Of a DNA stretch of 64,000 nt, positions 9,750-20,520 are shown one piece after another. The position numbers and the translations under genes were made by a program. A model generated the notes under the pieces. It saw only the letters and a list, made by a program, of their open reading frames with translations, was not told the origin of the DNA and ran no database searches. Position 1 is the stretch's first letter; each line of letters begins with the position of its first letter. This DNA comes from Neoceratodus forsteri. Taxonomy: Eukaryota > Chordata > Ceratodontiformes > Ceratodontidae. Where the stretch lies: assembly GCA_016271365.2 (NCBI GenBank), contig CM057452.1, positions 1,239,781,001-1,239,845,000 of the forward strand. The letters run 5' to 3'.

Positions 9750-10960
9750 TTTTTTTTGGTAGTGTGTATTTACCCTTTATGCACTGTGATGGGTTATTAA
9801 GAATATGACAGTTCTGCCCCAAGACCTGTTGAGGAAGTGATGTCAGAACTTTGGCTATAAAGGAAATACTACACCTGGGGGTGTGATTTGTGGGGAAGGG
9901 GGTATGAGTAGTCCACAACCACAGGTGACTGTTAGAAACAATCAAATACACCACTGCTCCACCACCGTGGTGAATACTGCCCTTTATAGTAATTCAACTA
10001 ACCTCCAGTAACTTATTTAAAAATAGTTTAGCTATCACAAAATCCTATGCACCAGTAAATTATTTAAAAATAGTTTCTGTCCCAAAATCCTAGTAGTCAA
10101 TCCAGCTACCCCCAAGGGACAACCAAAATGCAGTATTCAAACCCTTGTGAATTTATTTCCAAGATAAGCAGAGTTTGCAAGCTCCTTATTCACTCCTCAG
10201 CCACCTGTAATTTATTTAAAAATAGTTTAACTGTCAGAAAAATCACAGTAGACAATCTAGCTACCTCCAAGGGTCTACCAAAATGCAGTATTTAAATCCT
10301 TCTGAAGTTACTCACAAGATAAACAGAGTTTGCAAGCCCCTTCTTGGTTAAACACTAAATAAATATGTAAATAAAAAGCAATTACCAAGGGTAGTTAGTT
10401 TCACCTCCCACAGAATTGAGCAAAAGTGCACGTTGTTGCAGATATCAAGTGCAATATAGAATTTCCCATACAGCTCACAGCTAAATAAAGAAGTAGTGTC
10501 CTTCCAGGTCAAGAAGATGTGCATTGTGTCCTTTGTGCTTCCCCAGCATGCTCCTTTGTAGCTCTGGTAATTTTGTCCCGAAACAGACAAACGGCAGGAT
10601 CAATCAGATATTTAGCAGGGGAAAAAGGCTGGATCAACCAGATACAGGAAACAAAAAAAAGAAAGGATGGATGCATCTTGTTGTGGCAGCTACTTGGGAA
10701 GCCAGAGGCGGAGCCACCGTGTTTGCGAGAGAGTGCAGCCTGCCCCAACATGGAACATAAGCCAATGAGTGAGCAGCACCGACTGAGTGACTGGTCACAA
10801 GAATGTTGTAACAACCGACTGGTTGTTACGGGAAATATCAATTGGCTGAGTTTATAGGAAAAATTGCTCACTGGTTATTATAAAGGATATAACAGCTAGG
10901 ATGCAACCACCATCAACAATAGCATTTTGCAGCCGCATTGGCTCTGACCAGGGTTTATCT
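9750..10960 (-). other. Possible CR1 5' region with tandem 152-bp repeats
   Basis: This sequence lies directly upstream of CR1 ORF1 (minus strand). It contains a partial unit at 10008 and two units at 10055 and 10207, each with atttaaaaatagttt, aaaatgcagtatt and gagtttgcaagc. Read on the minus strand, the distal part (10500-10960) has CCAAT-type words (agagccaat, cagccaat) and a perfect 9-bp inverted repeat at 10808-10829. This could be a CR1 5' UTR with internal promoter repeats, or an older unrelated repeat into which the CR1 inserted. The sequence alone does not decide. Confidence 0.4.
10055..10350. repeat. 152-bp tandem repeat, two units plus partial
   Basis: Units start at 10055 (gtaaattatttaaaaatag) and 10207 (gtaatttatttaaaaatag). 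They stay alignable through ccaaaatgcagtatt and agataagcagagtttgcaag / agataaacagagtttgcaag. A 47-bp partial copy precedes them at 10008. The divergence is moderate. Confidence 0.85.
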
Positions 10961-11384
10961 TATCCACCACTGTTGGAATGGGAGATTTATTTGACTAATT
11001 TGACATATTTTTAAAATGAAATATTTTTTAACTATCAGTGCATTACTTTCTCATTCTTGTTTATTATTTATAATAAGTTATTAGCAGCACTAAGAAGTGT
11101 CTCTTGTGGTGTAAGTACATAATTTTATACAAGCTTGTGCAGTCATAGCCCTGACACTCCAAATTTATTTACCATATTAGAAACATATGTCATTTTGCTC
11201 TCAGTAACTTTTATCATGACCCTTTTTTTTTCCTCTTACTAGGTACAGTCCCACTTTATGCATCTTTACTCCAGATGCCTTTTGCCACCTGACCTACTTT
11301 CCCTGGATACTCTGAAGTTTGACTCTCATTGCAGGCATACTCAAATTCAAATTGCAATTTATTGTGTTTCCAGCAAAGACCTTA
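10961..11384. other. No recognised gene or repeat
   Basis: AT-rich sequence with a T run at 11223-11232. No protein or repeat signature is recognised. Confidence 0.5.
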
Positions 11385-13085
11385 GAAACACAGAAGCATA
11401 GAATCTGTTGGCAGAAAAAGGCTGATGGTCCATAGAGTCTGCCAATATTATTCTACATCACTCCTGACCTAGCATTCTGGAGGTTTGTTGCCTTCTCCTC
11501 TCCCACCCACACCCTCTCCCAGTACTTCCCTGTGGGACTATAAGTCCTCTTGCTTTGTTTGAGCCATGTATGAGCCCATTAAAGGTAGTTTCAACACTAC
11601 TTCCACTGGCAATCCATCCCATGGCTCCACCACACTCTCAGTGAAGTAGAACTTCTGCATATCCCTTCTGAATCTACCTCCCATGAGCCTCTTATCATGC
11701 TGTCTTGTGACTGCATCTCTATTTTTCTAATAGACTGGTCACTATTCATCCTGTTTATAGCCTTCAGAAACTTACATGTTTCTATCATGTCCTCACTCCC
11801 CACTTGTATCTTCTCTCCAGTGCATACAAGTTCAGGACCACCAGTTGTTCCTCATAGGATCTGCTTACTGGAACAGGATAATTTTGTTGCCCCTTCTCTG
11901 TACTGACTCAAGCCTGTCTGTGTCCTTTCTCAGGTGAGGGCTCTAGAACTGGACAGTGTTCCAGCTGTGGCCTTACCAGTGAGCTATATAAGGGCAGGAT
12001 CACTTCATTTTTCTTGCTATCAAAACCCCTCAAAATACACTCCATGATGCATGATGCCTCACTGTAGGCCTGGTTGGCTTGTGGGAGTCACTAAGGATGA
12101 CCCACGAGGCATTTACTGGGCTGATTTTTTTCTCTTCTCCCTTGCCCCCTGCCTTTTCATCTGCACTTAATTTTCTTTTGTTGCCCTCTCCCTCCTTGAT
12201 CATACTACACCTGACTTCCTAATTTATGACCCAGTGATTTTTAACTTCCTACTTTCAGTCTCGTCAAATTCCTGCCCTTCAGTCTCTGGTTGAAGGCATG
12301 AAATTAAATGTTTTCTTTTTGCCCAAATCAGTTTTACAATTATGTCTTGTTTGTTTTTTTTTCCCTTCCTAGCTGTATCTACACTATGTCAGTACTGTTT
12401 GTTTTATTTTCTTACACTATCTAGGAACCTAGGTAATGAGCTTATTCTCAAGCTACATTGTATTGTCTTGTTTTGTTTTTTTTTGTTTGTTTAATGATGT
12501 GAAACCTTTGTAATGAGCTTGTTCTCAAATAGTGTTATCCTAGATCACAAATAAATAAATAAGATCCCTAGTAGTAGCCAGCCTAACTGCTCCAATTCAA
12601 TACTCCATACATGGATTCTGTTTACCTAAGTGTGTCACCTTCCACCCACTTCTGGGAGTTAAATATTAACTGACAGATCTTTGACCACTTTTCCAATTTC
12701 TCCCGATTATTCTGAAGCACCTTCACCCCTTCATACTTGTCTACCTTTCCAGACAGCTTTGTCTTGTCAGCAAAGAGATATATGCTGCCCTGGACACCCT
12801 TTCCTATGTCACTAATGAACATTTAGAATAGGACAGTACCCAGAACTGATCCCTGTGTAGCACCTCTCTCATGACCCCCATCCCATGATTTTGCCCTGTT
12901 CACTGCTATCCTCTATTGCTTCCTCCTAGACAGTTCCCCACCCACCTACTGTAATTAAACCCTATCTACTCCCAAGTCCTCCAGCTTTCCCAGCAGGCTC
13001 CTGTGTGGCACCAAATAAAATGCTGAACTCAAAGCAAAGAAAGTCTTCCACCTGCCCTCTATCTATTATCTTAATGAAAACAGTA
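11385..13085 (-). mobile_element. Old CR1 fragment (copy I), interrupted
   Basis: The minus-strand 3' end lies at 11385 (agaaacacagaagcatag). The tail coding region is at 11597-11803 (DMIETCKFLKAINRMN), followed by the RT part at 12622-12822 (FISDIGKGVQGSIYLFADKTKL) and the start of motif A near 13070 (TKIIDRGQ). Motif C reads FADK instead of FADD. About 450 bp at 12122-12570 do not belong to CR1. The copy ends where copy C begins at 13087. It is heavily diverged, so this is one of the older insertions. Confidence 0.85.
12122..12570 (+). mobile_element. Insertion with (AAAT)n tail inside CR1 copy I
   Basis: The CR1 homology breaks after ggcatttactgggctga and resumes near tccaattcaatactcc. 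The intervening T-rich DNA ends in cacaaataaataaataa, so it is probably a 5'-truncated LINE 3' end on the plus strand. Repeated gtaatgagctt...ttctcaa words at about 12435 and 12512 suggest an internal duplication. Similar (AAAT)n ends occur at 16838, 32676 and 62952. Confidence 0.5.
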
Positions 13086-13086
13086 T

Positions 13087-13692
13087 CATAGAAACACAGA
13101 AACATATAAGCTGACAGCAGACAAGGACCTCAAGGCCCATCCAGTCTGCCCATTTATTCTACCTTATGAATGTGTCCTAGGCCAGCACTCTGTCAATGGC
13201 CTATCTATTCATAGTCATCTTTATTGCTCCCTTATGCATGTCCCAAGACTGTTTGAAGCTCTGCACTGTATTCATATCCACCACTTCCTGAGGTAGGCCA
13301 TTCCATGCATCCACCACCCTTTCTGTGAAAAATAACTTCCTCACATTACCCCTTAATCGGCCTCCCTCTAATCTCATGCTGTGTCCACTTGTCCTGCTAT
13401 TTTTCTTATATTGAAACATGTTAGACTCTTTCACCTTGTTAATGCCCTTAAGATGTTTGAATGTTTCGATCATATCACCTCTCTCCCTCCTTTGCTCTAG
13501 GGTATACATATTGAGCTCCATTAATCTGTCCTCATATGTCTTCTGATGCAGTCCCTGCACCATTTTGGCTGCCGTTCTCTGGACTGCCTCAATTTGGTTA
13601 ATGTTCTTTTGAAGGTGTGGCCTCCAGTACTGCACGCAGTACTCCAGATGTGGCCTAACCAGTTTCTTGTAAAGAGGGATTATTACCTCTTT
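13087..13692 (-). mobile_element. CR1 3' end (copy C, left arm)
   Basis: The 3' tail is at 13087-13107. The open frame 13635-13201 encodes the ORF2 C-terminal tail without an internal stop: RPHLQKNINQIEAVQ, MVQGLHQKTYEDRLMELNMY, then FFTERVVDAWNGLPQEVV. It is truncated at its 5' end, where it meets a second copy in opposite orientation. Confidence 0.92.
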
Positions 13693-13945
13693 TTACTTTT
13701 TCACAGAAAGGGTGGTGGATGTATGGAACTGTCTACCTCAGGAAGTGGTGGTTATGAATACAGTGCAGGGCTTCAAAGAGGCATGGGATAGGCATAAGGG
13801 AGCAATACAGATGAGTATGAATAGATAGGACACTGACAGAGCAAAGGCCAATGGCACATTTATAAGGTAGAAAAAGAAATGGGCAGACTGGATGGGCCTT
13901 GCGGTCCTTATTTGCTGTCAACTTCAATGTTTCTATGTTTCTATA
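13693..13945 (+). mobile_element. CR1 3' end (copy C, right arm, inverted)
   Basis: Plus-strand CR1 tail starts at ctttttcacagaaagggtgg and runs to the gggcagactggatgggcc signature and tctatgttt words. It belongs to the same subfamily as the left arm, and its 250 bp are the reverse complement of 13087-13335. Both 3' ends point outward. Confidence 0.92.
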
Positions 13946-15044
13946 ATGGGGTCAGAACTGCTACAAATGTGGCAGGCAGTTTAAAATCAGCTGCCTGAGA
14001 TCTGGCCCTATGGCCAGTAGTGCTGTCATGTGGAAAAACTGGGTTCCATACTTGATCACAACCACTATTCCTAACCCAGGTCTGATTTGTGCTATGCTAA
14101 AAGGGTTTCCAGACTACAGAGGGATCTGCCAGTCAGATGCTAGGATGTTATCTAATAGCATGTGTGATAATTTGAAATCTGTCCCCTCTTCCATGAAGTT
14201 TGGTGTGACATGAGTGGACCTACTATAGGAGGTTGGTGGGAGAAAAGAAAAAAAAACAGGAGAATTTAAGTTTGGCAAGACATATATTTATCCCCCATGC
14301 TCCAATAGCCCATTCAGATTCTGATCGTTCCTCCCTCACATGTTGCATCCTCCCAGAGAGGTTGGGTCTACCATAGGGTTGAAACTGCAGAGACATCTAC
14401 AGGATAGAAGTTATACTGGAACTGAATTTCAAAGCAGTATTAGGGCTAGAGTGGATGGATGCAGGACCAATGGTACACTGAGGAATAAAAAAACAATAAA
14501 TAATAGAAAATTAGCCAGGTTACAAACAGCCATTAGAAAACAACATGTAGGATATACAAAACAGAAAAAAAACAGTGATAAATGTAAATCTCAAATGTGG
14601 CAGTTATTCAAACATTAAATTTGAATACGGCTTGGTAGACAAAACATACAAAACAATAGTAAATGAAGTGATTCATTGACATGTGAAAAGCAAAGCTTCA
14701 ATCACAAATCCAGTGGTGTTTAAAGCACATGAAACCATCAGGGTCAAAGGCACAACATTAAAAACACTAATAAATCAAGGATTGGACACTGTCTAGACCT
14801 TCAGGATCTGTTGGTTAACAGTTACTTGCTAGTGCTATTTTGAGGGGACACTTCATTCTGTGCAGACATACTGTACAGTATGGGCAATATTTGAAGTTAT
14901 TACATTTTGTACTTGGTGTATTGATGGTGCGATATGCCTCCAAGTATCAATTGTTTTGACATTAAGAACATACTCTGTAAAATGGTTTAATGCCAAATGT
15001 TGTCTGTGTCTTGCAAACTACATTAAATGTAGTTAGGCATTTGA
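13946..15044. other. No recognised gene or repeat
   Basis: The short frames at 14010-14213 and 14340-14618 have no recognised motif, and the sequence is A-rich from 14460 to 14600. Nothing else is supported. Confidence 0.45.
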
Positions 15045-16491
15045 TCAATCAGATTTTAAAAAAATATTTAGGGCTACTCGAGTGCAATTAATTGAAGATG
15101 CCCTCTTTCTATCAGTGTACCAAAAAAACTTGACTGTACTCTTGAAAGAGGTGGGCATGGTCCAGGGTACTTCCATGTCTTGGAGTAAATTTATGGTACA
15201 TCTCACTGGGTGCCCATTAAAAAAAAAATCATTAACCAGTTGACCCCTCTCCTTCCCCCATGAGCTGCTGGGACAGAGGCACCTTTGGTTAAGGGAAATT
15301 AGTACTCTTTTAGAGGAATAGATGGTACTGCATGGCACACAGTTATTAGATGTTGGCCACAATGACCCCATTGAATCAACTTCTATACCATTAATTACGG
15401 TATCTATATAACTCCCTGTACTGCTTGGTCTCACTACCAGAGTCATGGTGTTGGTTATAATTCTGTCCTTGACTCGCACAGTCACTGTTGCATTGGGCAT
15501 CTCTGCACCCTGGAAATGCCCTCCCCACCTTAACTATCTTTGCCCTTGAAACCCTATACCCAGATTGATACTATTTGAGCCATTAACTCCAAATCTTTTT
15601 TTTCCACTAGGTATGAAAGGTACACTGGCAGGGCACCCAAATTGTTCAGGGTAATTGGAGTAATTTATTCTCTAGCCTAAAGGGCCCACCAAACAACATC
15701 CCTATATGTGCCCTGATGCTTGGGAGCTACTAATGCCCCCCCCCCCACACACACACGGCAGGGTCCACATCAGCCATATCTGCTTGCAACAGCATCACAT
15801 AGCTACCACCCCTCCCAGGACAGCCCAGCATATGACCATGCATACCAAGCTTTACTTTTGGGGACTCTTACCTACATTCCTGGAGACACTCTCCTACCTT
15901 TTTGCTGGAGACGTTCTACTGTTCACCAACTGTACTTCTTCAGTTCTGATTTCTTCCATCCTCCATTCCTTGGATTGCGTTGTTGCATATTTAATGATGT
16001 AGTCCAGTTCACACATAGAACACTGATCCATCTTATGGGGCATTCTGTTTAGACTGGAAGGCCATTAAGTGGTCCTTCATGAGTGGCAACCCTAGGATTC
16101 CCTCAACCTTCCCAGAATCCCTCTAACTGCCATACTAGAAAGGCCACCTGATTTGACTCACACTTCCATTCCTTTAGCTGGGGAAGTCAATTGGGTTGGA
16201 TTGAGGCATGTCTCAGCACATGTGGTTCATTTTGGTAAGTGCCAGGCCTGCAAATGTAGAATTTGAAGCTGCTTCCAAGCAGATTGTCTTGAACTTATGC
16301 CACCCCCTTGCAGTGAGGTTAGAAAGAATCTTGTATCCAAAGGTGAGAGTGTAGGGTGAACATTCCACTGGAAAGAGTCCTGATCCAGCTATCTGGCAAG
16401 CCACACCATGATCCCACCCCTCTGGGAGCATAACCCTGTCACCCAGCTGCAAAGCTGGCATGCCTGCAAAGATTTTACCCTCGGTCTCCAC
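15045..16491 (-). other. Unidentified decayed coding-like segment
   Basis: Two minus-strand frames, 15500-15045 (151 codons, MPNATVTVRVKDRIITNT...) and 16491-16213 (92 codons, with LQLGDRVMLPEGWDHGVAC), have protein-like composition with Cys, Trp and N-glycosylation-type NxT/S sites. They could be parts of one old coding region, such as an element-borne gene. I do not recognise a family, and chance open frames are not excluded. Between them lies a C run (15737-15746) followed by ca repeats. Confidence 0.25.
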
Positions 16492-16837
16492 CCTGACATA
16501 TGCTAGTGCACAAGCCCTGCCCTCTTTTCTTCTTCTCCTCCTGGCTGCTTAGCCCTTGAATATACTGACTCTGGCCTACTGCCAAGACCCCTGACCCACC
16601 AACTTATAACAAACCTTTGGCCACAGGGGCCTCTTTTATATTATCTCAGCTCCTCTCATAACCACTATCGAACAGAGGGCATAGAGAGGGTCGCCATCTC
16701 TCTACTGGGCATGCCTAGTAAAAAAAACTTGCCTCCTTCTGTAGGGATAGGGTTGTTACACAGGCATAAAGTCCCTAGTGACTTTTCAGCAGTTTTAGAG
16801 GCCTTTGAAAATCTGTCTGTAAGTGTACATACAATGT

Positions 16838-17640
16838 TATTTATTTATTTATTTTAAGTTGGTGAACGGGAGAGGCACAGTGAGCCAAGGCTCATTTCCA
16901 GGTGTGACCCAGGGTTGGGGGAGAAGGGAGGCAAATATATGATAGCAATATATTGGCTGGGTCCAATACAGCAATACAATATAGGATATAATACACATAG
17001 TTTGAGTATACTGTATGCAAAAACACATAAGTTGTGTACCAAGGAGCATAGGAAGTACAAATCATATCAGCACAGTGTGGAGGAATTCAGCAGTCAACAA
17101 TGATACATTACAGGCTTGGGCTAGGGGAGATGGCAAGGAAATAGGGGAAACAGAGAGTGGAAGGAGTACTGTTTCAGGAGTGGGGGCAAGAGAGGTGGGT
17201 AGCATGTACAGGGGGAGGAGGGAAGTGGGAGAGGGTATGTTTGAAAGAGTGGATGAAAGGTGACAGATGGAGAGAAGAGGTGAGAGAGTTCCAGATATGG
17301 GGGAGGTGGTAAGACAATGCTGCAGACTGGAATTAGAGTGAGAATAGGGAAGATCAAAGGTGTGAGAGTCTCTGGATGGAAGAGGGTAGAAAGAGTGGGA
17401 GGAGGGAGAAAGGAGAGAGATAGGTAGTGAGGGTCCCAGACCAATATATGGAGATAAGAGTGGAGGTGTGGAGCTGTTGGCAGAAGGCATCTTCACCATA
17501 TAGAACAGAAGCATTCTGAATTGAAAAGTAAAGTATGCCACTGCTAGAGAGGGACATTTGAGAGGTTAAATAGGAGTAATGTCTACATAATTCTGATTTA
17601 GGGTAAAAATGCTGCACCCTATATTCAGTCTCAGTAAATT
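16838..17640 (-). mobile_element. 3' end of non-CR1 LINE, (AAAT)n tail
   Basis: On the minus strand the element ends in (AAAT)n at 16838-16856. The adjoining block, with aggcacagtgagc, tcatttccaggtgtgaccc and aggctcat words, is also found at 32700-32760 next to a LINE reverse transcriptase of the same orientation. This is therefore a second, diverged 3' UTR copy of that family. It has no coding part. The upstream limit near 17640 is approximate. Confidence 0.6.
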
Positions 17641-17737
17641 AGAGCTTGATCCACAAATAGTGTGGAGCAACAGTGCACCTGCATAGCCACCGCATGCATG
17701 GTAATATGTACATTCCTTGCAGCCTGGTTGGATACCT

Positions 17738-18370
17738 GGATCCACAGCAGTCCATATGGAGAGTACGTAGTGGTCTAAGGACCACCCACGTTGTGTTGCC
17801 CTAGAGTGTAACAGCGGGGCGCGGTATACCCTCTGCTGTGCACAGAGTGCTGCTGCTGAGCCACAGTCCCAGAGGTCCTAAGCCATGGACAGTGTATGAC
17901 ATCCAGATCTATATGGGCAGGTGGGCTGCCATAGTGTGAACATGCCAGACAGGGTGCAAAGGCACATGGCAGTGGGAATAGGAAGCAGTTGTCTGCTGCA
18001 GCTTCAGACCTGCTGGACACATGGACACACAACAGCACTCTCCCTAGTGGTATGCATGGATCCACAGTGGTCTATATGGAGGGTATATAGTGGTCTGAGA
18101 GGTCATCTGTGCAGTGGTGCCACAAAGTGTAACAGCAGGGTGAGGTATGGCCTATGCCTGTGCACAGGGTTAGGCTGCTGGTCCACAGTCCCAGAAGTCC
18201 TAAGCCACTGACAGTGCATGACACCCAGACCTACATGGGCAGGACAGCTGCCATAGTGTGAACATTCATGCAGTACTGGGTGTGGAGGTACAATGTGAGG
18301 TGAATGGGAAGCAGTGGTCCACTGTAGCCCTGGATGCAATGGAAATAAAGACATATACCTACATGTTTCT
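17738..18370. repeat. 320-bp tandem duplication
   Basis: Unit 1 starts at 17738 (ggatccacagcagtccatat) and unit 2 at 18058 (ggatccacagtggtctatat). They remain alignable over agtgtaacagc, ccacagtcccagaggtccta and gctgccatagtgtgaacat. The units contain only chance open frames. The duplication lies 1.1 kb upstream of a Harbinger transposase and may be subterminal sequence of that transposon. Confidence 0.88.
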
Positions 18371-19439
18371 TTCCCCAACACTGCCCCCTGGTGGATCCCC
18401 CCTCCAGTGTACAGCCCCACTCCCCCAGTGCACAGCCCCCCTGGTGGGCACCCACTCCTCCAAAAAGGTTGCTGCCCAGTGACAAGCATGATACAGTTTG
18501 AGTGGTATGCCAAGAGGCATATACTAATATCAATTGTTACTATAATGTACAACATTGTAAAACACAATATTTTGCCCATCACCTGCAATCATTCCTGGCA
18601 CAGTAGTCCAGTAGCCATGCCTTTCTGTCAGGCATGGCCGGTATGTCCATGTACCAGAGTGTTACCCCAAACCCCCTTGAAAACAGTGTCCATCAGTACA
18701 TTCATGGTGGTGGCATGCTTGAATGTGTTGGCCTGACCAGCCCTTAGTTCTGTGGGGCCAGCCTATTCATCCACTGCAGTAAACGCAGCCCACAGTCATG
18801 CTGGTCCTTGCGTGATCCATGTGGTGCTGCCACCACACCTTGCTGCTATCCACATCTATGGGCAGCCAGTCATTCTCATTTCATTCCAAGCTAGAGTCAT
18901 AAACAAGTGGCTCATCTTGTGGCCTTTGCATCTGGCACAGCTGCAGCATTACTGAATTGATGGGTATAGTAGATCCTTGAAATGAAAGTGAAAGAGACTT
19001 CCACTATCACAGATAACATGGTGGCAGCAATGTACAGTGCAGTGGCCACTGTGCAATACAGTGGCACACATAACACTCACTATTGGTGGTTCTACAATTC
19101 TCCAATAGGACCCATCCTCATCCCTGTATCCTTTTACCTCTAATGTGAGAGTCTAGGGCATGAATACCTCCAGGAGCACCCACTCCACCACTTTTTTCTT
19201 ATTTTTTTATGCGAGGCATGGTACCCATGAGCTACACAATGCCTTGTATCACTCTGCAGGCACAAAATGTCATGCCAGTACCTGCGTGACATGACACGGT
19301 TATGTCAGTTGAACAGAACGCCCGAAAGCCATGCCATCACCTAGGGTGGCTAATAAATATCCCTGTTGGCATTCAGACTGTGCCTTTGGGTTTATGGAGT
19401 TAGTGATGCCTGGAGAGGATGCTGCAGCAATGTGTACAT
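18371..19439. other. C-rich and unassigned DNA upstream of Harbinger transposase
   Basis: 18375-18470 is a C-rich patch (ccccctggtgg repeats). The remainder has no recognised motif. It may belong to the 5' flank of the Harbinger element. Confidence 0.4.
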
Positions 19440-20520
19440 ATGTACTGATGGACATGGTACTACTACAGTTATACAACTGTGATCTACAACACTACAGGAA
19501 CTATGAGGAACACCCTTGAGTCTGTCATTTGAGGGTAGACATGGTGTCACTCACATAGTACCAGTGCATTAGCAGGCATCGCTGGACATGGACATCTTAA
19601 TGGAATTCTGCCAGCTACTGAAACCGCAGCTATGGACAAGGAAATACCATAACCATGGACATGTGGTGCACACTAGGGTGCTTATGGTCCTCACCTACTA
19701 TGGTAGAGCACCTTTCATTGGATGACAGGGACCATGGCCAGTATCAGCCAGCCTTCCATAAGCAGGTGCCTCTGGCAGGGTGCAGATGCCCTGCTGTCAC
19801 ATTTAGGGAACCACATCTCATTTCTGAGGATGAAGCAGACCTTTTGGGACATACAGACTGTCTTCTATGCCCAGGACAGCATGCTCTGTACAATTGGGGT
19901 GAGTGACTGTACACATATAGTGATCATCACCCCCTCCCAGCTGGAGGAAACATACAGGAACCAGAAGGCATACCACAGTATCAACGTGCAGGTCATGTGT
20001 CATGCTGCAGGCATAATCATACATGCCTGTGCCAAGAAACCAAGCTCCACACATGACACCTGCATACTGTGGAACTCAGGCATGTGGGTGCTGCTTAAAA
20101 CCATGCCTGCAAACCATGGTTGGCTCATAGGTATGTGCATATGGTATTAGTTGGGGGGAGAACATTTGTGGCATGCACTCACAGTCTTCATCTTGCCACA
20201 GGTGACAGTGGATATCCATTGTGCACATTCCTGATAACACCATTCTCACAACCCAGACCAAGTTAGAGGTGCAATAAAATGAGACAAATCAGCTGACATT
20301 AAAATGATGTTTGACTTGCTGAAGATTGATTCAGGTACCTTGACAGGACAAGAGGATGCAACTCACACACGTAGAGGCAGGCAGGCTGTTTACTGAGTGC
20401 TGCGTGCTGCACAACACTGCTGTTAGGAAGTGCCTGCTTCTGCCTGAAGATAACATGCCACCACCCTGGAACATGACTGGTGATGCGGAGGGACAGATGC
20501 CTGATGGGCATGGATGCACC
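19440..20520 (+). pseudogene. PIF/Harbinger transposase (HARBI1-like), decayed, one intron
   Basis: This is a DDE transposase of the PIF/Harbinger superfamily, which cuts and pastes DNA elements. Visible in order: a weak N-terminal helix region (ILMEFCQLLKPQL near 19593; TRVLMVLTYYGRAPF near 19670), then in the 19722-20130 frame SISQPSISRCL (helix-turn-helix), GNHISF, GVSDCTHIVI (first catalytic Asp), YRNQKAYHSINVQVMC and STHDTCILWNS. A 71-bp intron follows, then GDSGYPL (second Asp), and after a frame change EAGRLFTECCVLHNTA and VRKCLLLPE. At the expected catalytic Glu the codon at 20301-20303 is AAA (Lys). Stops lie in the early part and near 20250. The gene is therefore inactive. Conserved positions make the family call firm; the 5' start is not determinable. 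Confidence 0.88.
20131..20201 (+). other. 71-bp GT-AG intron in Harbinger transposase
   Basis: The sequence tggctcatag/gtatgtgcat has a good donor, and tcttcatcttgccacag/gtgac has a pyrimidine-rich acceptor. Joining the flanks gives WLIGDSGYP, the exact conserved motif of HARBI1-type transposases, without a gap. This is strong internal evidence that the segment is a spliced intron and not a random insertion. Confidence 0.85.

Noticed and set aside
13087..13945. Twin-priming (5' inversion) of a single CR1 insertion
   Set aside because: Both arms carry a 3' end, which twin priming does not produce.
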